NCBI GenBank assembly: GCA_900318975.1
Contig: ONMY01000246.1
Coordinates: 1-6,230 of the forward strand
Length of the DNA: 6,230 nucleotides
Origin: an uncultured Bacillota bacterium
Lineage (GTDB): Bacteria > Bacillota_I > Bacilli_A > Izemoplasmatales > UBA1188
Reading direction: 5' to 3'
Shown one piece after another: positions 1 through 5,610 of the stretch. The stretch's first letter is position 1. The number at the start of each line of letters is the position of its first letter. A model generated the notes under the pieces. That model was given only the letters and a program-made list of their open reading frames with translations, searched no databases and was not told where the DNA came from. Position numbers and translations under genes: made by a program.

Positions 1-20
1 GAAAAATGTACTGGGTTTTG

Positions 21-49
21 CGAAAAACTATACAGAATATAGTGTTTCG
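21..49. repeat. Imperfect inverted repeat, 12-nt arms, 5-nt loop
   Basis: Arm 21-32 (CGAAAAACTATA) and arm 38-49 (TATAGTGTTTCG) are reverse complements at 11 of 12 positions (A26 opposite G44 is the mismatch), around the 5-nt centre CAGAA at 33-37. The symmetry is strong for AT-rich DNA. There is no T-run directly after it and few GC pairs, so it is a poor intrinsic terminator. It could be an operator, a recombinase core site, or an RNA hairpin from an upstream transcript. No second full copy was seen in the window. Confidence 0.6.
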
Positions 50-141
50 GGTAAAAAAGGTAATATATCGTCTGATTGATGGAGCTAGAGAGCTTCCAGG
101 AACTGCAGGAACAGTTGAAAAAGTAATAAAAGTTATTTAAT

Positions 142-148
142 AAGAGGA
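142..148 (+). promoter_or_regulatory. Ribosome binding site of the methyltransferase gene
   Basis: The sequence AAGAGGA lies 5 nt before the ATG at 154 and matches the 16S anti-Shine-Dalgarno well. It supports that ATG as the first start of the operon. Confidence 0.6.
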
Positions 149-153
149 TTTTA

Positions 154-1560
154 ATGAACAAGAAATGTCAAGTGTTTACACCACAGGATTATGTCGAAAA
201 AATATTAGATGATGTAGGCTACATATCTAATTTATATGGGAAAAAAGTTTTAGAAAACTCCTGCGGAGATGGAAACATTTTGGCCAAGGTTGTTGAAAGA
301 TACATCGCAGACTGCAGAGCACAGGAATTATCTAGAACAAAAATCAAAAACGGGTTACAAAGAGACATTGTTGGAGTTGAAATTGATAAAGAGCAAAGCA
401 AAAAGTGTATTGAACGGCTAAATAAAATTTTGGAAGACAATAATATTCCGCAGATAACATGGCAGATATATACTACTGACTATTTGAAAAAGAAGTTAAA
501 TCTAAGCTTTGATTATATTGTTGGTAATCCACCATATATTACATATAGTGAGATGAAATCTGCTGAACAAGAATATTTAGGAAAACACTTTTCAGCATGC
601 AAAGCAGGTAAATTTGATTACTGCTATGCTTTTATGGAAAAAAGTCTAACTGACTTGAGCACAGATGGCAAGATGGCTTATTTAATTCCAGTTAGCATAT
701 TTAAGACAGTTTTTGGTGAAAAACTTCGTAGCATAATGAGACCTTATGTTAGAAAAATTACAGAGTATACACAGGATGGAGGGTTCGATGAAGCACTTGT
801 AAAACCGGCTATTATTGTTTTAGAAAAAAACGAGATTAGTCATGAGCTGCAATATGTAGACGATGCAAGCGGAATAAGTAGAAAAATACAAAATAATCAG
901 CTCGCTTCAAAATGGACTTTTAACGACGACAATGTAGGAAACAATAGGTTTGGAGATTATTATAAAGTATCACATGTTGTTGCAACAATGCTGAATAAAG
1001 CATTTGTGTTATCAGGTGGGGAGGAAACAGAAACTAGTTATATTCTAGACGATTTCCATATCGAAAAGGATGTAATAAGACCTACAGATACTCCTAAAAA
1101 TAGACATTATGGGAGAAATGAAAAGATCATATTTCCATATTACTATACGGATGGAAGACTGTGTCATTATACCGATAGGCAGTTTGCAGAACGTTTTCCA
1201 GAAGCGTGCAGATACCTGAATTCATTCAGAAAAGATTTGATGGGTCGTAAAAGTGATAAATCTGCTTTGTGGTTTGAATATGGAAGGTCTCAGGCATTAG
1301 TGGGAATTAATAAGAGAAAATTACTGATGTCTACAGTTATTTCAAGTAGAGTTGAGGTTTATGACTTGTCGGCGGAAAGCATTCCTTATGCTGGAATGTA
1401 TATAATTCCTATTACGGATAATGATGAAATGAATTTGCAACGAGCCAGGGAAATCTTGGAAAGCGATGAGTTTTATCAATATGTGCAGAACATAGGTATT
1501 CATATTAATGGAAATTCGGTGAGAATAACATCAAAGGATATAGAAAACTACAGGTTTTAG
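154..1560 (+). CDS. Eco57I/TaqI-like N6-adenine DNA methyltransferase
   Basis: A 468-residue class I, gamma-type DNA methyltransferase that should transfer a methyl group from S-adenosylmethionine to N6 of adenine in a specific DNA site. Seen directly: motif X-like QVFTP at residues 6-10; motif I as ENSCGDG at 34-40 in the SAM pocket; motif II-like VGVEID soon after; and the catalytic motif IV NPPY at 125-128, which marks amino-methyltransferases acting on adenine. Residues from about 250 to 468 would be the target-recognition half, as in TaqI and Eco57I family enzymes; its end (an NGNSVRI segment before a Tyr-Arg-Phe terminus) resembles theirs. Length is normal for a stand-alone methylase; there is no fused nuclease domain, so any cutting must come from another protein. 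It is the first gene of a tight operon with a GHKL ATPase, a receiver and an HNH nuclease, which suggests self-marking in a restriction-type defence system. The target sequence cannot be read from the protein. GC is about 33-37% in sampled lines, somewhat above the genes that follow. Confidence 0.92.
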   Translation: MNKKCQVFTPQDYVEKILDDVGYISNLYGKKVLENSCGDGNILAKVVERYIADCRAQELSRTKIKNGLQRDIVGVEIDKEQSKKCIERLNKILEDNNIPQITWQIYTTDYLKKKLNLSFDYIVGNPPYITYSEMKSAEQEYLGKHFSACKAGKFDYCYAFMEKSLTDLSTDGKMAYLIPVSIFKTVFGEKLRSIMRPYVRKITEYTQDGGFDEALVKPAIIVLEKNEISHELQYVDDASGISRKIQNNQLASKWTFNDDNVGNNRFGDYYKVSHVVATMLNKAFVLSGGEETETSYILDDFHIEKDVIRPTDTPKNRHYGRNEKIIFPYYYTDGRLCHYTDRQFAERFPEACRYLNSFRKDLMGRKSDKSALWFEYGRSQALVGINKRKLLMSTVISSRVEVYDLSAESIPYAGMYIIPITDNDEMNLQRAREILESDEFYQYVQNIGIHINGNSVRITSKDIENYRF

Positions 1561-1563
1561 GAG
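1558..1563 (+). promoter_or_regulatory. Ribosome binding site overlapping the methyltransferase stop; decides the next start
   Basis: TAGGAG contains the methyltransferase stop codon TAG (1558-1560). It stands only 3 nt before the ATG at 1567 but 9 nt before the ATG at 1573, so 1573 is the better start for the ATPase gene. The overlap implies translational coupling of the two genes. Confidence 0.6.
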
Positions 1564-1572
1564 TGAATGATT

Positions 1573-4059
1573 ATGGAATCAATGATATTTCAAGTAAGTG
1601 CAAAAACAGCACGGTTGATTGGCCGCGAGAATATTTCAGATGTAGATGGAGCGGTTATTGAACTTGTGAAAAATGGATATGATGCAGATGCAGAATGTGT
1701 TTTTGTGAAATATCATATTCCATTTGATCTTGTGCCTAAAAAATTGACTCTTTCGGAAGTTAAGGAGTATTTTGCGGGTTATGAAAATCTGATTGACAGT
1801 TACTATAAAGCTAGTAATGGCAGTTATGTATTGAATCAAGATGTCCAGGATTTATCAGAATTAGAATTATATATCAAAAGTATAGCGAAAATCATTATAT
1901 TGGACAATGGTACGGGAATGACTAAGGATATTTTGCAAAAATCATGGATGAACATAGGAACTGACAATAAAGAAAAAAACATTTTTAGTAAGAAAAAAAA
2001 TAGAGTTCGTACTGGTGCAAAAGGCATAGGCCGCTTTGCATTGGATAAGTTGTCTATAAAAACAACTGTATTTACAAAGTCAGTAGATGACGACACATAT
2101 ATTTGGAAGATTGACTGGCAACAATTTGAGAATGCAGAACTTTTAAATCAAGTTGAAGCAACATTGGATACTGTAAATGATAGTTTTAATTCTATTGTAA
2201 AAGATGTACTAGGAAATGATTATAACTTGGTAGCTGGTTACAATTGGACAACAGGAACAATAATCGTATTATCACCTATAAGATCGTTTTGGGTAGATAG
2301 ACTGTATACAAAGGTTAATAGTAATATAAGAAATATCAATCCTTTAGGAAATGTTGATAAATTTGATGTTCATGTTAGAAATGATTATCATCATGAGTTC
2401 GACTATAGCCCAGAAGATGAAACTATAACAAGAGAAAACTATGATTATATGATTGATGCTGAATATGATGGTAATAACACAGTTAAAGTTGTTTACGATA
2501 GGAATGAAATCAATATTGGACCAATGAAAGTATCAAGAGTATTCTCTGAGACTGATAAAGAGGAATATGATATTGAAGAATTTTGGGATAGAGATGCTTT
2601 TAAAAAGGAAAAGTATACTAGAAAAGATTTTGATGGAAAACAAGAATTCACTTTTTCATTGGAAGAACTTGTCCCTGTAAAATTGAGACAGGATTTAAAT
2701 GAATATAAAAGTATCGGCCCATTTTCTGCTAAATTTTATTATTTGAAAAATAAAAAGAGTACGGTTGAGGTTGTAAAGGATTTAAAACCCCGTAAGAGAG
2801 AAAAATTATTGAATGATTTTTCGGGCATTAAGATATATAGAGATAGTTTTAAGGTAAGGCCATATGGAGATCAGGGACAATTTTATGATTGGTTAGGGTT
2901 GAGTATTCGGCAACAAGCAAGTCCGGCAGCAGCATCTCATCCTACAGGAAAATGGAGAGTCTCACCAAATCAGCTAATTGGTAGCGTTGCAATTAGTAGA
3001 ATGAAGAATCCCAATCTTCATGATAATGCCAATCGTGAAGGGATGAATTTAAATAGAGAGTACGACTGTTTTGTGGATTTGATTGATAGTATACTATCAA
3101 AATTTGAATATGATAGACAGTATGCATTAAGGGAGTTTGCACTTTGGATCGGTGATAAAGAAAAACGACATAAAGCAAAAGCACAAGAAATTTATGAACA
3201 GGTAATGCGTGAGAACGCCGAAAAGGAGAAAAATAATAGGGATGATTCTGAATCAAAATCAGACAAGAAAACTAAGGAATTCACAAAAGATGAACTTAAA
3301 GATGCAATAGTATCACTTGGAAAAGAAAAAGAAAAAAGTATTAGCAATGAACAATTGATGATGGTTTTGAGTGCAACTGGAGTAATGGCACAGACTTTTT
3401 CGCATGAAATAACGCGAATTGAGACGGATTTGGGTAGTAGGGGACAGCATCTTAGAGCCTCTATTGACATGCTATTGGATCATGAGCCATATACTGGTGA
3501 TGAAGATTTTAATCCATATGAACAAATAGAAGAGCTAGATAATACTGATCTGTTGCTCTCGGAATGGGTTGGATTAATAATGGACTCTGTTGATTCTAAT
3601 CGATTTGCGATAAAGATGGTTAATTTAAAAGATATTATAGAACATATATTAAATTTATGGAAACCATTACTTAAACGTAAATACATAGAAATAGATGCTG
3701 AAAATTTAGCCGAAGTTGATATGAAAATGCCGGAGATTGATATGCATCTATTAGTAAATAACTTTTTACTGAATTCTGCATATTTTCTAGAAGAGGCAGA
3801 AGGAGCACGTAAAATCAGTATTAAGCTTTATTTAGACAAAGATAGAATAATACTTGATATGAAGAACAATGGGCCGTTATTGGATTCTAAATATCGCCAA
3901 ATGCCGGATGAATCATTAGATGCAAGGGAAACAAGTAAAGAAGGTGGAACAGGACTTGGATTATGGATTGCAAAAGAAGCAATGATAAGAAATGATGGAG
4001 AATTGCACGTTATACCTATAGATGATGGATATTTGTTAAGAGCATCTTGGAAAAAGTGA
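1573..4059 (+). CDS. Double-GHKL ATPase: MORC/Hsp90-like N-terminus plus histidine-kinase-like C-terminus
   Basis: An 828-residue soluble protein with two Bergerat-fold ATP sites (the ATG at 1567 would add 2 residues). First module: ELVKNGYDA at 30-38 (N box, E30/N34), DNGTGM at 111-116, GAKGIGR at 148-154. The middle, to about residue 520, looks like the transducer region of MORC/Hsp90-type ATPases, with DWLGL near 435 and NREGM at 487-491. A highly charged, probably coiled-coil linker covers about 532-593. The C-terminal part resembles a histidine kinase: an H-box-like FSHEITR with His611, a second helix, an N box ending at N734, NNGP at 765-768 in place of the usual DxGxG, and GGTGLGL at 791-797. 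No signal peptide or membrane segment is visible, so it is cytoplasmic. MORC-like ATPases clamp or remodel DNA, and some occur in restriction-modification operons; the kinase half plus the receiver gene just downstream suggests phosphotransfer. That role is inferred; the second module could instead be a pure ATPase. Confidence 0.85.
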   Translation: MESMIFQVSAKTARLIGRENISDVDGAVIELVKNGYDADAECVFVKYHIPFDLVPKKLTLSEVKEYFAGYENLIDSYYKASNGSYVLNQDVQDLSELELYIKSIAKIIILDNGTGMTKDILQKSWMNIGTDNKEKNIFSKKKNRVRTGAKGIGRFALDKLSIKTTVFTKSVDDDTYIWKIDWQQFENAELLNQVEATLDTVNDSFNSIVKDVLGNDYNLVAGYNWTTGTIIVLSPIRSFWVDRLYTKVNSNIRNINPLGNVDKFDVHVRNDYHHEFDYSPEDETITRENYDYMIDAEYDGNNTVKVVYDRNEINIGPMKVSRVFSETDKEEYDIEEFWDRDAFKKEKYTRKDFDGKQEFTFSLEELVPVKLRQDLNEYKSIGPFSAKFYYLKNKKSTVEVVKDLKPRKREKLLNDFSGIKIYRDSFKVRPYGDQGQFYDWLGLSIRQQASPAAASHPTGKWRVSPNQLIGSVAISRMKNPNLHDNANREGMNLNREYDCFVDLIDSILSKFEYDRQYALREFALWIGDKEKRHKAKAQEIYEQVMRENAEKEKNNRDDSESKSDKKTKEFTKDELKDAIVSLGKEKEKSISNEQLMMVLSATGVMAQTFSHEITRIETDLGSRGQHLRASIDMLLDHEPYTGDEDFNPYEQIEELDNTDLLLSEWVGLIMDSVDSNRFAIKMVNLKDIIEHILNLWKPLLKRKYIEIDAENLAEVDMKMPEIDMHLLVNNFLLNSAYFLEEAEGARKISIKLYLDKDRIILDMKNNGPLLDSKYRQMPDESLDARETSKEGGTGLGLWIAKEAMIRNDGELHVIPIDDGYLLRASWKK
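3083..3100. repeat. Perfect 18-bp palindrome inside the ATPase gene
   Basis: TTGATAGTATACTATCAA equals its own reverse complement, centred on GTATAC. It encodes an ordinary helical stretch (residues about 504-510) of the ATPase. As RNA it could fold into a 7-bp stem with a UAUA loop. Whether it is a protein-binding site, an RNA-processing hairpin or chance is not decidable here. Confidence 0.7.
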
Positions 4060-4063
4060 GGTG
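4058..4063 (+). promoter_or_regulatory. Ribosome binding site overlapping the ATPase stop; decides the receiver start
   Basis: GAGGTG shares its first two bases with the ATPase stop TGA (4057-4059) and lies 6 nt before the ATG at 4070. The GTG at 4061 is part of this site, so it is unlikely to be the start codon although it is in frame. Coupled translation of kinase and receiver is implied. Confidence 0.65.
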
Positions 4064-4069
4064 AATATT

Positions 4070-4723
4070 ATGTTTTTAATTGGATTAATCGATGATGAAG
4101 ATAGCGAAATAAAAAAAATAAGAAGAACAATTAAAACAAATGCTCCGGTTAATGTAGACTTTGATTTTAAATCATATAACATACCAACTACTGGAGATGA
4201 TGCAGTAAATCTTATATCAAATGAGATAATTAAGGATATCGAAGATCAAAGTGTGATGTCTTTAATTATCGATTATAAAATCATGGTTCAAACGCTTAAA
4301 GTACAAGGCACAGATATACTAAAAAAAATCAATGATTTTGTTCCCAAGTTCCCAGTTATTATTTTGACAGAGAGAGTGGAAGATAGCATTAAACCTGAAT
4401 TTGTTGATGCAGATAAAGTATACAAGAAGAGAGACTTCTTTAAACTTGAAGAAGAGTACTCAAAGGAAAAGGTAACTCATATTTTTGATAGTATGAAAAA
4501 ATATGTAAATCAAAAGGACCAGTTGATTGTTAATCTGGAACAGATGAAAGAAAAGTTGTCATCTGGTGATAGATCTGTAATTGGCGATGTGTTGAATATA
4601 GAGGTAGAATTGGATAAGTTTATTCCTGTAGAGGAAACACAGTTAGATAGAATATACAATCCTGAAAAGATGAGGTCGATTGTCGACTTGATAGAAAAGG
4701 CTGATGAATTGATAGGAAAATAA
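4070..4723 (+). CDS. Receiver-like (CheY-fold) protein without known output domain
   Basis: A 217-residue protein whose first ~130 residues carry the receiver signature: acidic pair D8 D9 after a hydrophobic strand (FLIGLIDDED), phosphoacceptor candidate D68 in SLIIDYK, G80 in the following loop, T100 in VIILTE, and a Lys at K119/K120 in DKVYKK. The spacing D9 to D68 (59) is longer than in CheY (44), which indicates an insertion of about 15 residues before the phosphorylation strand. Residues from about 130 to the end are charged and probably helical, with no recognisable DNA-binding or enzymatic domain, so this is unlikely to be a classical transcription factor. It follows the kinase-like gene by 10 nt and precedes the HNH gene by 2 nt, so a relay from kinase to receiver to nuclease is a natural guess. 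The in-frame GTG at 4061 would add 3 residues. It could also be a pseudo-receiver used only for binding. Confidence 0.75.
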   Translation: MFLIGLIDDEDSEIKKIRRTIKTNAPVNVDFDFKSYNIPTTGDDAVNLISNEIIKDIEDQSVMSLIIDYKIMVQTLKVQGTDILKKINDFVPKFPVIILTERVEDSIKPEFVDADKVYKKRDFFKLEEEYSKEKVTHIFDSMKKYVNQKDQLIVNLEQMKEKLSSGDRSVIGDVLNIEVELDKFIPVEETQLDRIYNPEKMRSIVDLIEKADELIGK

Positions 4724-4725
4724 AT

Positions 4726-5361
4726 ATGAAATATAAGTTTCGTGATTTTAAAATTCAAAGAACATGTAATAAAAAATATGCAGATTATCACTCATATAAA
4801 TCTGCATTGGAAAAGGATTTTCACCATCGTTGTGCTTATTGCAATTTGTTAGATACAATGATTACGACGCCTTTCGAGGTGGATCATTTTGTTCCGCATG
4901 ATGCATTTAAAAATGTGTGGCCAGAATTAGAAACAACATATGATAATTTGATTTATTCATGTAAAAAATGTAATAGAGAGAAAAGTAATAAATATGCTGG
5001 TGATTTGACTAAGAAAAAAATAGAAAATCAACTGTTTTATAAACCAGATATAAAAGACTATGCAGATATTTTCTATCGCAACGAAGAAGGTGGAATATGC
5101 TCGGATGATGATTTGGGAAAGAAAATGATAGTAACTTTGAAGCTGTACAGCCCAATTCACAATTTGGCTTGGATATGCGAAAGGTTAGATAGTACCTCTA
5201 AAAAACTCGAAGAAAGAATAAAAATAGAACCAGTTGATTCTGATACTCGAAAGAAGCTTGAAGAAGCTCAGAACCAATTAAAGAGTTATTATGCAGATTG
5301 TTTGAAAACGTTTATCGCAAATTACAATAATAAAAGCTTTTCACAAGCGCAGCAATCCTAG
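4726..5361 (+). CDS. HNH endonuclease with two CxxC zinc knuckles
   Basis: A 211-residue protein with a full HNH (beta-beta-alpha-metal) core in its first half: C36-x2-C39 (CAYC), the catalytic segment EVDHFVP with D53 and H54, N74 in the YDNLIYSC segment, C79-x2-C82 (CKKC), and N83. His54 should activate water and Asn74/Asn83 help shape the metal site; the four Cys should hold structural zinc. The layout resembles McrA-like and PtuB-type HNH nucleases of defence systems. The second half (about 100-211) is Lys/Glu-rich and helical, possibly for binding a partner. An AGGA at 4714-4717 is 8 nt before the ATG, and the gene starts 2 nt after the receiver stop, so it belongs to the same operon. 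It is the only nuclease seen in the cassette, hence the likely restriction effector; whether it is sequence-specific or a general DNase is unknown. Sampled lines are only about 22-23% GC, the lowest in the window. Confidence 0.88.
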   Translation: MKYKFRDFKIQRTCNKKYADYHSYKSALEKDFHHRCAYCNLLDTMITTPFEVDHFVPHDAFKNVWPELETTYDNLIYSCKKCNREKSNKYAGDLTKKKIENQLFYKPDIKDYADIFYRNEEGGICSDDDLGKKMIVTLKLYSPIHNLAWICERLDSTSKKLEERIKIEPVDSDTRKKLEEAQNQLKSYYADCLKTFIANYNNKSFSQAQQS

Positions 5362-5362
5362 A

Positions 5363-5376
5363 TAAATACGTATTTA
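5363..5376. repeat. Perfect 14-bp palindrome between the HNH and Cys-rich genes
   Basis: TAAATACGTATTTA is its own reverse complement and fills much of the 27-nt gap after the HNH stop, ending just where the next ribosome binding site begins (AGAGGA, 5376-5381). It could be an operator for the downstream pair. It is too AT-rich and lacks the T-run for an intrinsic terminator. Chance is a real possibility in AT-rich spacer. Confidence 0.5.
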
Positions 5377-5388
5377 GAGGAATAAGAT

Positions 5389-5604
5389 ATGCGTAAGATA
5401 ATAAAAAATGCCATCCGGTGCAAACACTGTGGCGACACAATTGAATCAGTGAATGTACATGACTATGTGACCTGTAGTTGTGGGGCATGCGGTGTAGATG
5501 GAGGATATGATTATCTTCGCAGAAGTTTTAAGACTTCTCCAGAAGATGACTTTATTGATCTGAGTGAATATGATGATAATAATATGAAATTGCAGAAAGG
5601 GTGA
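5389..5604 (+). CDS. Small Cys-rich zinc-ribbon-like protein (DUF7695-like)
   Basis: A 71-residue protein with C11-x2-C14 near the N-terminus and a second cluster C29-x-C31-x2-C34, followed by GVDGG and a DYLRR segment, then an acidic tail. The Cys pattern suggests one zinc ribbon or knuckle. The pattern IIKNAIRCKHCG followed by CSCGACGVDGG matches, from memory, a family of small uncharacterised Firmicute proteins listed as DUF7695; its function is not known to me. AGAGGA at 5376-5381 is 7 nt before the ATG, which fixes the start. The gene ends 6 nt before the AlbA_2 gene, and its stop lies within that gene's ribosome binding site, so the two are probably co-expressed. GC is about 39%, clearly above the HNH gene, so it more likely belongs with the right flank than with the cassette. 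Confidence 0.75.
   Translation: MRKIIKNAIRCKHCGDTIESVNVHDYVTCSCGACGVDGGYDYLRRSFKTSPEDDFIDLSEYDDNNMKLQKG
5596..5604 (+). promoter_or_regulatory. Ribosome binding site of the AlbA_2 gene, overlapping the preceding stop
   Basis: AAAGGGTGA matches the anti-Shine-Dalgarno with one base missing and includes the TGA stop (5602-5604) of the Cys-rich gene. It precedes the ATG at 5611 by 6 nt and supports that start. Confidence 0.55.
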
Positions 5605-5610
5605 CAATAC

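Larger units (their letters stand above)
1..153. other. 5' flank without a complete gene; possible gene tail(s)
   Basis: No full gene fits here. On the + strand the frame starting at 3 is open to a TAA at 138-140 (about 45 codons). A second frame gives a short, very protein-like end from ATG 79 to TAA 124-126, rich in Gln, Glu, Leu and Lys (ELESFQELQEQLKK), encoded partly by an imperfect 9-nt tandem repeat AGGAACTGC/AGGAACAGT at 98-115. A third frame is open from 2 to a TGA at 77-79. One reading is the 3' end of a neighbouring gene, possibly frame-shifted or decayed where the cassette sits; another is simply the leader of the operon. No good sigma-70 promoter was found. I do not recognise the peptides. 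Confidence 0.25.

Noticed and set aside
115..143. TTGAAA at 115-120 with TAATAA at 138-143, 17-nt spacing, as a sigma-70 promoter
   Set aside because: The -10 would overlap the ribosome binding site at 142-148, so the transcript would start too late to include it.
1636..3686. Several minus-strand open frames inside the ATPase gene
   Set aside because: They lie antisense to a gene with clear motifs, have no recognisable domains, and read as low-complexity shadows.
4061..4069. GTG at 4061 as start of the receiver gene
   Set aside because: It is part of the GAGGTG ribosome binding site that is well spaced from ATG 4070, and it has no good site of its own.
4676..4688. Inverted repeat GTCGA/TCGAC in the receiver gene
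   Set aside because: Only 5-nt arms within coding sequence; expected by chance.
4731..4742. TATAAGTTTCG resembling the right arm of the repeat at 38-49
   Set aside because: It has no matching second arm, lies in the start of the HNH gene, and the similarity is short enough to be chance.
4510..5160. Minus-strand open frames across the receiver and HNH genes
   Set aside because: Antisense shadows of AT-rich coding sequence; their hydrophobic look comes from the complement of Lys/Glu-rich codons.
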